Below, one piece after another: positions 28,601 through 42,200 of a stretch of DNA of 64,000 bases. A program made the translations under genes and the position numbers. How positions within the stretch are numbered: position 1 is the first letter of the stretch; each line of letters starts with the position of its first letter. A model generated the notes under the pieces. It saw only the letters and a program-made list of their open reading frames with translations, was not told the DNA's origin and did not search any database. Source of the DNA: Phymorhynchus buccinoides (Eukaryota > Mollusca > Gastropoda > Neogastropoda > Raphitomidae). Where the stretch lies: positions 4,595,215 through 4,659,214 of the forward strand of contig CM065694.1 in NCBI GenBank assembly GCA_017654935.2, given 5' to 3'.

Positions 28601-31600
28601 TTAACGTTCAATGCAATCACAAGTCCACACACATGCACAGACACAAACACATGCACTCATACATACAGACACACACGCATGATACACATACGCTCCTCAC
28701 CCTTCCCCCACCCGTACACATACATACACACGCATGACACACATACGCTCCTCACCCTTCCCCCACCCGTACACATAGACACACACGCATGATACACATA
28801 CGCTCCTCACCCTTCCCCCACCCGTACACATACAGACACACATGCATGATACACATACGCTCCTCACCCTTCCCCCACCCGTACACATACATACACACGT
28901 ATGACACACATACGCTCCTCACCCTTCCCCCACCCGTACACATACAGACACACACGCATGATACACATACGCTCCTCACCCTTCCCCCACCCGTACACAT
29001 ACAGACACACGTATGACACACATACGCTCCTCACCCTTCCCCCACCCGTACACATACATACACACACGCATGATACACATACGCTCCTCACCCTTCCCCC
29101 ACCTGTACACATACAGACACACGCATGATACACATACGCTCCTCACCCTTCCCCCACCCGTACACATACATACACACGCATGACACACATACGCTCCTCA
29201 CCCTTCCCCCACCTGTACACATACATACACACGTATGACACACATACGCTCCTCACCCTTCCCCCACCTGTACACATACATACACACGTATGATACACAT
29301 ACGCTCCTCACCCTTCCCCCACCCGTACACATACATACACACGTATGACACACATACGCTCCTCACCCTTCCCCCACCTGTACACATACATACACACGTA
29401 TGATACACATACGCTCCTCACCCTTCCCCCACCCGTACACATACAGACACACACGCATGATACACATACGCTCCTCACCCTTCCCCCACCCGTACACATA
29501 CAGACACACGTATGACACACATACGCTCCTCACCCTTCCCCCACCCGTACACATACATACACACACGCATGATACACATACGCTCCTCACCCTTCCCCCA
29601 CCTGTACACATACAGACACACGCATGATACACATACGCTCCTCACCCTTCCCCCACCCGTACACATACATACACACGCATACCATGCACACATATACTCT
29701 CACATATGCATACACATACAAAAAAACACATATTGAACTTCATAAATACACATACTACACATACAGACTCCCGGATTTCTAGCCCCCCCCCCCACACACA
29801 CACACACATACACATAAAGCATGCATACACACACATTGTGTATCCCCTACAATGCACACACTCACTACAAACATCCCCAAACACCACTTTAATTTCATAA
29901 CATGTTTTCAGAACTAAAACATGAGCATTATGCTAAAGAACTAACTTCATTGTTACCTTGAATGCCATGGATCCCACTCTCCTGACTCGTCCACATAGTA
30001 ATCAAACACACAGATGTCTCTGTCATCATCGGGCAACCTAAAAACCAATGAAAAAACAACATCATTTCATTGCTACAAAGCCTTGGCTGTATTTATTATT
30101 AAGACAACAACGCATTGTTTAAACTGAGGCAATAAAGTAAACTGATCGAGTAAACTAACAGTGTGAAAATGGCTCAACAGATTCAAGCAAAACTCAAAAC
30201 AAATAAAAAAGCATTCTGCCTGCACACAGCCTTTGCCTTTATTATATTGCCATATTTTATAAGGTGATAACGAAATTGAGCAAAGGGGAGAACTCTCTTT
30301 CTAATGAACTCCCCTCCACCAAAGTTGATTACGATACCAATGCGTGGATCAGAGCCAAAGGTGATACTTTTCCCCCAGATCCTGCCCCTTATAATGTGAC
30401 TGATAATATAGTAAGGAAACAGAGTAACAACATCTGAATTTTGAGTCCAATTTGGGGGTGCACCTCATAGTCCGTAAAATACGGTAATAATTATGGAACA
30501 TATCAATGCATTGCTCAAACTGAGTAAACTGTGACAGAAAAGTCACCTCTGAGAAAATGACTCAGATAAGATTCAAGCTTCTTCAGGAGACAGAGTCAGA
30601 ACCCGGGCAGAGATTCAAACCCACATGCTAAGGCTTATCAGGGATCACACGTTGGCTACACTCCATTCAAATAACGTTCACATCCTCTACATATCAAATA
30701 AACACTTACTCCTATCTAATCCCTATCCTAGAAAAAGTCAATATCTTATGGACTACAAGGATACACTTCCCTGTGTTCCCCCGAAGACGGAGTGTGGCTG
30801 CCCATGTGGCGGGGTAATAAAAAATGGTCACACATGTAATGTTCTCATCCCTAGCTGATGCATTTGTACCATAGTGTTCAAGTGATTGGGCAGTTGGGAT
30901 CATCCCTGGAGTCTTTTAGCCAGGGTAAGTCAACAACAACAACAAAATTCCCTGTGTCTTAGAACATGACAACTAATACAACATAAAAAGTATGGTAACT
31001 ATGATTACGAAATCAGATTTTTGTAATAAAATGCGGTGAGTCCACCTTAAGATATCTAGCCTTAACCCTTTCACCGCCAATGTCGCATTTAGCACCACAA
31101 TTGTTTAACACCCATGTCACTAAAAGGTATCAAATCAGGACCTGTTATCCAAAGACCCTATTTTCTTAATTTGGGAAGGTAAGGTTAGGCCTAATGTTAT
31201 ATATGTCACCAAGGAATTCGCAATATTGCAGAAATATTTTTGTCTCTACCCAGTTAAGCTTAACCCTTTAGCAAAAAAATACCATTAAACTGAACAGGGT
31301 AGAAATTAAAATTAAGAAAATAAGGTCTTCGGATAACAGGCCCTGATTTGATGCATTTTAGTGACATGGGTGTTAAACCATTGTGGTGCATAAATGCGAA
31401 ATTAGTGGTGAAAGGGTTACTGGTATTTCTTGGCTGAAAAAAGGCTGGCGGTGAAAGGGTTAAGCACTCACGCAGTGGACAGTGTCTTGAGCAGGTCGGA
31501 GAATCCTTTGCGGTCAGCGGCGTCCAGCAGGCCCCCGAAGGTCCAGATGAGGCAGAAGAGATAGAGGCGCTCTATGTGCAGCTCCCCGCCGATCTCTATG

Positions 31601-34600
31601 TTGTCTGCCAGCATGGCCGACAGCAGGCCCAGGCAGGTGCGGAACATGCCCACCTCACTCAGCTGAAGACGAGGCCTGGGGGAGGGAGAACCAAGGGACA
31701 ATGGAAAGCGTTGGGAGACAATCGGGGTGAGTGTGAGAACCATGCTTGATGGTGTGATGATCATGATAACGATGGGAAAACTGCAAACATTAAACACTCT
31801 TAACTCATTCCGTACTCATTCCACCTCACTCAGGTGAAGACGAGGCCTGGGGGATTTAGGAGAATGAAGGGACAATTAAAAGCATTGGGTTCCACGTGGG
31901 GATACCGGGGGGTCTTTCGTAAAAAATAGTTACCCCACCTTCTGGAAGTTCTGTGCTTGTAACTTCCTCTAATCTGCCACTCTTTGACTCTGCCTTTTCC
32001 CTTTGCTTTCTATGTACTATCTTTCTGACTTGTTGGCCCATTCTCCTGCCTTTTTTCAAAAAAATCTTCCAAATAACTTTACTCCCTTGAGCTCCTCCAA
32101 AATCGGAATGTGTCGGCTGTACGCAGCGGGGAGACCAGTGAAAACTGAAAACCGGACACATACGTACCTGACCCATTATGGCCATAATTATGGCCTGGGA
32201 ACGCAGAAGAAAAAGAAGAAGAAAGCGTTGAGAGACAATCAGGGTGCGTGTGAGAACGATGCTTGGTGGTGTGATGATCATGATAATGGGAAAACTGCAA
32301 ACATTAACTCATTCGCATCGCAACGAGTTTGAATAATTAAATAAAATAAAAAAATCACTCCAGCCATACACGCAAACAAAACATACATAAACAAAAGGAG
32401 AAATGAAAGAAGATTACGGGTTTTTACTTCAGGTTTAGACGTAGGGAAGTGGTAGATCAGACTTGTTTATATATAGACTTTTATGTAGACATTTTGGGGC
32501 ACTAAAAAAAATGGATGCCACATTTTGGGGCACTAAAAAAAAATGGAAGCCACATTTTGGGGCACTCCAAAACCTGAAAGTCTGGTGCACACCAAAAACA
32601 AACAAAACCAGCCCTACAATTATGACGTAATACTGATGGTTTTAATCAGTAAATCACACAAACAAAACAACAATTGAGCAGATGTTTTGTTTTGCTCAAT
32701 GTGTTAAATACAACTGTTCAATGATAGCTGTTCAGATAGCTTCCAGATGATAAAGATTGTACCTTTTCATTTAAAAAAAATGACAATCTACATTATGTCA
32801 GACATTGAAATTAGCGGTCAGTTTTTAAGACTGGAACACAAGAAAAGCATGTGTGAGGGTGAGGAGATGATGACATTCTGATACCTTCACAGACCACATG
32901 ATGATAAAGATAATGAAAATCAAAACAATGAGGATGTTTGGAGAACATAGTACTGTTAATGTAACAATTAAGACATTATGATTAATTACCATTAAGACAT
33001 TATTATGAACCATGCTTCAAATGGAAACCATCCAGACACATATAATTTATAAATTTACATATAGTTTATACATTTACATATAGTTAATAAATTTACATAC
33101 AGTTTATAAATTTACATATAGTTTATAAATTTACATATAGTTTATACATTTACATATAGTTAATAAATTTACATACAGTTTATAAATTTACATATAGTTT
33201 ATAAATTTACATACATTATAACACATAACCAAACAAAACCTACTTGGCTTCCTGCATGACGAAAGCAGTGATGGGGTCCAGAGTCTTCTGGAATGCTCGT
33301 TGCAACACCTGCCAACAGACAACCAGCATCAACGGTCGACATCAACTCAAATTCTACCGCAAATCGTAAATGTTCTACTGTCAATGTGAATTATGTCTGA
33401 GTTTTCACTTGATATCCTAACATCAATTCCTACATAAATAATGCAAATAATATATCAACTTAAAGTGAACCAAGTTTGCGTTTCCATTTTCTTGTCAAGT
33501 TCTTGATGTGTTCGATTTAAAATCTTTTAAAGTTACCGGTACTCTGTGTATGTGTTACATGTTTTGATAGTGGAATATTTTCAGGGAACTTCATCGTAAG
33601 TTTCATATTATAATGACACTAAATATAAAAATGTGACCCCCCAAAAAACCCAACCCAACAACAGTTAACTTATAGATTGTAACATTTGGATAAAAAGCTT
33701 AGACACTACGGTAGCAGATTTTTGTTAAGTTTTGTAATCATAGTAAGGCCATTAAACTTCAATAAGCTTTCTGAGTAGAGTTTTACATTAACTATGAAGT
33801 AAACTACTATCAGCTGCACAAATCTTGAAACAGTCATGTTTCTATGCGATACATTTTGAATGGATGCTTGCACATGTTAGTCACTGTAAGTACCCATAAT
33901 GCACATGCTCAAATGATGAGCGCTTGTATGTGCGCACATCTGTACATTTTGCTAATGCATAACACAAGGTGCAAACCACAAGCCTGAATATGCTTCAGGT
34001 CTTGGTCTAACATTCTATTTCAATGCGACAAAAGCTCTGTAGGAATTCATATTTGAAACAAAAAAGAAGGATGCTTAAAACCACAATAAATGCCAATAGT
34101 TATAAACATACTTTTAAGCTGTATGGAGATGTCAAAGACTGGAAATGAAATAACTTGTGAGAAAGGATCTAGACACATGACATATCATCATGACAAGAAC
34201 AGAGATATAAACCTTATTTATGTTTGAAACCAGATCACCATACATATACTGCTTCCTATTGCCTTGGGTTAATCTTACTTGCCAACAGTAGTAAGCAGTT
34301 CTTTCCAAAACGTTGCATGCAACATACATATAAAATCAATAGAAAAAAATCGGCATGATCAGAAAAATTATCAACACTTTTGTGTTCAAAACCCTATTCA
34401 CATGCTGTACATCCAGATCATTTCTTTGCATCAGATCAATAGACATACAACACATTTTCACATGCTGTACATCCAGATCATTTCTTTGCATCAGATCAAT
34501 AGTCATACAACACATTTTCACATGCTGTACATCCAGATCATTTCTTTGCATCAGATCAATAGTCATACAACACATTTTCACATGCTGTACATCCAGATCA

Positions 34601-36209
34601 TTTCTTTGCATCAGATCAATAGTCATACAACACATTTTCACATGCTGTACATCCAGATCATTTCTTTGCATCAGATCAATAGACATACAACACATTTTCA
34701 CATGCTGTACATCCAGATCATTTCTTTGCATCAGATCAATAGACATACAACACATTTTCACATGCTGTACATCCAGATCATTTCTTTGCATCAGATCAAT
34801 AGTCATACAACACATTTTCAAAAGTACAGAGAAACTTCCCTTATATAAGACTCCCTCCCACATAAGACCTACTTCTCTGAGACATTGCCCATCTTTGTAA
34901 ATACTGTATTAAAATTACCTCCCTTATAAGACCCTTATAATACCTCATTTTGGATTATTTTTTAAGGTCTTATAAGGGAGGTTCCACAGTAAATCCTCAT
35001 ACAAAACATTTATATAAGACTGCAAATTTGAGGGCGTCATTTTTCTTCTACATTTCACAAAACATAATCCACAAATCCACAAAAAGTCTGCAAGTTTAAG
35101 GGTGCTTTATAAAACATAATATACCGATCTTCAAGTAGCGCTAAAGAGGCTGGAAGCGTGTGATATCATTATCATTCTCACACATCAAGGTACACTCGCA
35201 TGCGACTATCTGCAGTACTCAAGCCATATTTTCTTTATTTGCATCAAGTGATGTTTAGTAAAACAAAAAGCCCAAACATATTCCTAACCCTATGCCTTAA
35301 CCCGATAAATGCAAAAGGTTGTTTCTGATGAACATTTTACATTGACATTTTTTGGGTGAAGAGTATTTTTTAGGCTGCTGCTTTATAAAACATATTGACA
35401 ACATCCATGTACACCAGCCAGCCAGTCCACCAACACCTAGACTACAGGTTAACTACCAAACAACAGCTGATAACATTGAATTTGATTTCCATTAAGCTTC
35501 ATTGCATATCACGACGCTATGATTAAAGTTAAAAGTCACAACCAAAGACAACTACCAAGCGCTTAGAGCTTAAAGGTGAAGCGCTATATAAATTTTCTTA
35601 AATGATAATAATAATGGATTTGTCATGCGTAATGTGCAGTACTGAGGACCAGTTGTGAGCAATCTGGAGTCTTCTTTTCCAGCGATTATTACTTTCTTTC
35701 AAGGTACAGGATAGAATAAAAAGCGACTCAGTTGTTGTTGTTGTCTTACCCTGGCTTAAAGACTCCAGGGATCATCCCAACAGCCGAAGCACTTGAACAC
35801 TATGGTACAAATGCACCAGCTAGGGAAGAGAACATTACGTGCATGACCGTTTTTTATTACCCCGCCACATGGGCAGCCACACTCCGACTTCGGAGGATAA
35901 CCAAGCGACTCAGTGAGAGGTTGATTTTCCATTGCAAGTCTTACTCTTTCTGTCGATTTGTCTCTTTGTATCTCTCTTTCTCTATCTATCTATTTTATTC
36001 CATGACTAGAGCTCTAAAATTCACAATTAATAGGATCAGGAGCATCATTTCAGGAGATTTTAAATCAACATATCACTCCTGCTGGTTCATGATTCGGTAC
36101 AATTAGAACAGAACAGAGGTCGGAAATGGGAATAGATAGCACAGTGAAAACAATAATAAACACAACAGGGAATGAGAATAGCTATAAACACAACAAGGAA
36201 TGAAAGCTA

Positions 36210-36243
<34 letters not shown>

Positions 36244-39200
36244 CAAGGGAAAGACATAGGAGGGCATGGACCCATTCAAAAACAATGACAACATCAATAT
36301 TTCACATGCAGTATCAAAACGATTACCATCTGCACACAAAGCACAAAATTCTTTCTGCAAAGTTCAAATCTGAAATGTAGACATATCAGACCAAGAGTTT
36401 CGGAATCCGGATGAAACTGCCTTCACTTGTTTTAATACTAAATCACCCAACGTAGCCTTTCGGATGATTTTAAAACAATGCCTTCATTTGTTTTCACTGA
36501 CCTCCATAGGCTGTCAGATTAATTAAGGATGTTGAACATTTTGCAGCACCATTGTGCATGAGTTAACGTATATCAACCGCTTTTATCAGCACACAATGGT
36601 TTAACCCTTTTGCTGCCAGACATTTTTCTGCACAAAATTTCTGTCAAACTAACCTAGGTCAAGAAAAGTTGGCATCTGCAATGCTGTCAATCCCCCTATG
36701 ATATGTAATGTATCAAATAATGTTCAGCTTTCCTCGTCTCCACAAAGTGACAACATAAGGTCATTGGATAACAGGTCCTAATTTCATGCCGTTTAGTGAC
36801 ATGGGTGTTAAATCAGTGTGGTGCAGAAATGCAACATTGGCGGCGAAAGGGTTAATCCTTTCAAACATAAAGAAAGACTCTAGATCCGTGTTGTCAAGTG
36901 GTCTCGCTAGACTTCTCTTTAACAGAATCTGAAGCAGAACATGCAAGTTCCTCTATCTAGAATCATCATGCAACATAATAATCAAGCAATATTTTAGTCA
37001 GCCAACAGGACAAGCAAGATTAAACTACCGGATGTGACTGCGTTTCTTCTTGATAGGCAATGCACGGAAAGTTGTGAGTTGCCTCTGCCTAGTAGCATCT
37101 TGACCACATTCTTATCATGCAAAGTGCAATGAATCAAGCAGCATATTCTTTAGTCAGCAAGTTAAAACTATCCCACTGCATTTTCTTCCTGATAGATACT
37201 GTGTCAAAAGTTGTGAGTTGCCTCTGCCTAGTAGCATCTTGACCACATTCTTATCATGCAAAGTGCAATGAATCAAGCAGCATATTCTTTAGTCAGCAAG
37301 TTAAAACTATCCCACTGCATTTTCTTCCTGATAGATACTGTGTCAAGAGTTGTGAGTTGCCTCTGTCTAGTAGCATCTATACCCCACAAGCATCATGCGC
37401 TCTACTAATCATGCAACATCTGAAGTCAGCCAACAGACCAGCAAGAATGTATAAATACTTGACTATTTCCTTTAGATTAACCCTTTCACCGCCAAAGACG
37501 CATTTCAGCACCACAGTGATTTAACGCCTATGTTACTAAAAGGCATCAAATTGGGGTCTATTATCCAAAGACCCTATTGTCTTAGTTTTGGAAAGTAAAT
37601 GGACCTTATTTTATATATGTCACAGAAGAATCCCCAATACTGCAGATAGATTTTGTTCTCTACCCAGGTAATTTTAATGGACATTTTTGGCTGAAATATG
37701 GCTGGTGGTGAAAGGGTTAATCCTGTGTCGAAGCTGTAAATTCCCTGTGTCTGGTTTAACCCTGAGAGCACACTCAACATGATCAAGCAGCCAGCAAACA
37801 TATGAGCTAAACGACACAACACATAATAAAGCAGGCACAATGACTTGTGGTACAATCACGGCATCTCAGGGTAGTGGAGCAGCAGCAAAATGAATATGAT
37901 TGGAACAATTATAGTGTAAGCCACGATAATGAACGAATCGGTCTAGCTTGGGTCACACATGCAACACAATGTCCGGCTGTTTACCCCCTCTATACTCCTG
38001 TCCTGCGTTTCCTCATCCAGCTGCGCACACACAAATCAGTTTGTAGAGAGTTGGTCATTGGAGATGATGTAGGAACAATCAGCATGAACTGAAGATTAAT
38101 GCAGCAGTTTTCGCTTAACCCTCTGGGCACGGCGTAAAAGTTAAAAACGTAAGCTAAAAGACAGGCGTAAAATTGAAGACTGCAGAAACGTCAACCGGTA
38201 CTTCTTATTTTCACTTTTCATCTCTCATACAAACATTTGATTGGAAAACCTATACACGTTTAGAAAGAAGAAAGCTTGAATTTTGCAATGAAAGTGAAGA
38301 AAACAACTTGCCTTGAATATGGTGACAGCAGTAATCCAGTAAAGCACGTTCACTGTGGCTGCAGCTTACCCCACCCCCACCCCATCCCACAATGATCTGC
38401 TCGTGTCAAACATCACAAAACCATGCAGTCGAACCCTTTTCCTTCACTTTGAACCCTGTTCCTTCACTTTGCAACACGAATACAAGCCTAATTACCTTCC
38501 TAGTCTGCATCAGAGTAGCTATCGGCAACATGCTCATCCTCATCCTCACAATCACTACTTTCATCACTCATTTTCACACAAACAAATGCAAACCGGTCGA
38601 AAAATGGCTAGACTCAGACAGCAGGAAGCCGTACGAGTGATACGAGCTTTCTGATTGGCAAGCTGTATTCGCTTGGCCAAAGTTCAGCGCGAAATATGAA
38701 CTGAGCCAAACAGAGCCCCGATCGTGGCCCATCGTGCTCGTCCTGGGGAGCCCCGATCGGGGCTCATAGTGCCCAGAGGGTTAAGAAATAAATGTTATAG
38801 AACGTACAGTTAAGTGTATATCTTTGATACAAGAAGTACGAGTCTTTGTAACCTCAAATGAAGCCAGGGGAGAGCATGTGTGCTTCCGGGAAGGGAGAGT
38901 TGCGGTCCTGTGCTACTTTCTTTTTTCTATGTGCTAGGGCATAGGTTTCCAAATTGAAGTGTTTATGCTATTGTTTTGAGTGTTGGTCAGTATGCTTAGA
39001 ACAGATTGTACAGTTAAACGTATATCTTTGATACAAGAAATACGAGTCTTTGCAACCTTAAATGAAAATGATGAACGTTTGCTTGATGAATGGTATGAAG
39101 TTAGAAATGACACAAGCAATGCAAATGAATCCAACGACTGATCAACACAACGACTATGATTCATATGATGAATGCGACATGAACAGGCCGCGATATAGGA

Positions 39201-42200
39201 TGCAAACCAGCATTATGAGCCATACACGAGTCAGCACACAACACGGATTATAGTTCATCCACTGAATATTATGGGATAGGTTCTTACATACAACACAAAC
39301 CATCCACGCAAATTCTGGGTCAGTTCGTTACAATGATGATTATATCATTTAGTTGTTGAATGTCATCCACTGAATATTATGGGATAGGTTCTTACATGCA
39401 AATTCCGGGTCAGTTTGTTACAATGATGATTATATCATTTAGTTGTTGAATGTCATCCACTGAATATTATGGGATAGGTTCTTACATACAACACACACCA
39501 TCCATGCAAATTCTGGGTCAGTTCGTTACAATGATGATTATATCATTTAGTTGTTGAATGTCACCCACTGAATATTATGGGATAGGTTCTTACATACAAC
39601 ACACACCATCCATGCAAATTCGGGGTCAGTTCGTCACAATGATGATTATATCATTTAGTTGTTGAATGATAGTAGATTAGCCATGGCATATAACATGAAT
39701 GATGGTGGGTCTGGCGTCTGCAGTCGTTGGGATCAGTGCAGTCTCCATGTTGGGAAGTAGTATACAACATATGTTCATCAATCACTCAGACAACCTCCTA
39801 TCTTATGAGATCAGATGCGTCATGCTGCCACTATGTGCCTGACTGAAAAACAGCTTGGCCCAGCATACAACTATGTCTGTCTTTGGCAGGAGAAAATCTT
39901 TGAAAAAGGGAAAAGGCAGAGTCAAAGAGTGTGACAGATTAGAAGAAGTTACAAGCACAGAACTTCCCGTCCCTTTCTGTCAATCAGCTAAAAACCTTGG
40001 TGTAACCCTTGATTGTCAACTAACTATGATCACTCATGTCATGACTCTGATTCGCAATGTGAACTTTGAACTCCGTCGTATTAGTGCCATTCGTCACTAT
40101 CTCACAGTTGAAGCCACCAAGACTCTAGTATCAGCTTTTGTATTGTCTCGCATCGATTATTGCAATTCCCTACTTGTAGGCTGTCCTCAAACCCTCCTCA
40201 ACAAACTTCAGAAAGTTCAGAACAATGCAGCTCAGTTAATCCTTAAAGTCCCTCGTACAGACCACATCAAACCCCACCTCAAGACCTTACACTGGCTTCC
40301 AGTCTTTCAAAACCGCTCTTAAAACTCGCCTCTTCCGGCAATACCTCTGATTTCTTCCTGTCCTGTTTCCTGCCTTAACATGATGTCCCCCACATTGTGG
40401 GTGGGTGGGTGTGCGCGCGTATGTGGGTGTGGGCGTGTGCGTGTGCGTGCGTGCGTGTTGTGGCTGTGTGCATGTTTGTGATAGTTGATATTGTAGCAGC
40501 TTATTTATGATTTATGTATTTATTTAAACAATTGTGAAGCGCCGTGAGCTCATGAGAGAAAGGGCGCTCTATAAATGTTATTTATTATTATTATTATTAT
40601 AAGATGGAGGAATTATTTGTACAAAAGACCCCTAGTATCATGACGGGGGGTAAACAACATAATTATATTGACACAGGAATGCGAGCACACACACACACAC
40701 ACACACAAACTAACAAACCATCCACCTTCCTATCCACACTTGCACACTCAAAAGATCTCCGAGTAAGAACATGGGTGCTATTCCCAGAAATGAAAAATAC
40801 TGAAAGGCCGGGGGTCCAGGGGCTGCCTAGGCCTCTTGCGGGGTACAGGGGCAGCGCCCCGTTGGGGGGTTCAGGGGGGCAACGCCCACGCCCCCCTGAA
40901 GCTGAAGCAAAAATGCAATTGTGGAGATCGTTTCCATAGCTCTCCTGCAATCTGGGAATGGGTGAGGAACAGATTACAATTTGACATCATAGTTCTGTTG
41001 GCAGACGACAGTTGACACTTTGTAAAGTGACTGTCTAAGTTGCTGAGACATGACAAGTCACATTACCTTTTTACAAGAAATGCAAAAGATCTATGGTTAA
41101 AATCTTATTTTCATGACTAAGATTTTTACTGACATTTCAGAAACACAACTATAAAGTTATAAAGCCGTTCAAATAGAAGATAATAATTAGAGTCTAGATC
41201 ATAAGTGAAATACGATGTCAGTGGATCCAAACATGACTCGCAATTGAGTTTTTCTAAGCAACATGTTTAACATATTCATACGTTTAACATCATAAATATT
41301 ATTTGGTGAATTGAAATATAGTTGTAACTTACCTTTCTGTGAAGTTTGTAGCTTTCATGACACAAAATTCATGCTGATAATGTTGAATTTAATTCAAATA
41401 AGTATGTGTGAATATGATTCGGCCGCCATTTTTGTTGTTGTATTTTCACTTCCGGTGGTTGGAAGACCCAGATTCAAAATGCCCCCAACCACAGTTAACA
41501 GATCAACTTTTTTTTTTTCCACAAAATTTTAAACATACGGAATTTCCGTCTCAGCAGAAAACTTAATTTACGGATTTCCGTTTATACGGAAGGTAGTAGC
41601 ACCCATGTAATAATAATAATAATGACCATTTTTATAGCGCTTATTCTCCTTACAGGGCTCTAAGCGCTTCACAAAGAAGTTAAAAATCTGAGCAAAAATT
41701 AAAAAAACAACGCACTCACTAACCATAAGGAACACGAAACGAAATCACGATAACTACATTTACGTCAACCCCCCCCCCCCCCCCCTTCATTAGAATCCAA
41801 ACCATTACAAATAGCATTTTCCACGCAAAAGGCATTTTCTCACACTACCCCCCCCCCCCCTCCCCCGCATTCACCATCCCCCTTCATAGACCTCAAGCTG
41901 ACCTACTTTTCATAGATCTCCCAGCACGCACGCATGCATGCGCACAAGCACACACACACGTGCAGAGGGAACAGCATACAGCATATTGAACAAGAAACTG
42001 AGCTGATAACAGAATGAGGATGGTTGAGGATGGGCTACCCTGGAGTAAAAAGTGGGTAACTCACATGCACTTCCTGATGGGAGCGGGTCTCCAGCCAGGC
42101 GCGGGCCATGGGCTTCCATCCCACTGTGTCCTGGTCCAGATGAACGATGCCCTGAAAACACACACAACGTATCATTAGGTATTAGGTACTTAATAGTCAC

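Noticed and set aside
28640..29690. Periodic array as a telomere or centromere satellite
   Set aside because: Only ~18 units inside an intron between two coding exons.
31856..32281. 141-codon minus-strand ORF
   Set aside because: SINE plus duplicated exon 15 intron sequence; no dynein similarity.
34279..34900. ORFs of 175-189 codons on both strands
   Set aside because: 60-bp minisatellite, open in three frames at once.
40604..40950. Pro/Gly-rich ORFs on both strands
   Set aside because: Left end of the ACATGGGTGC element; not conserved among its copies.
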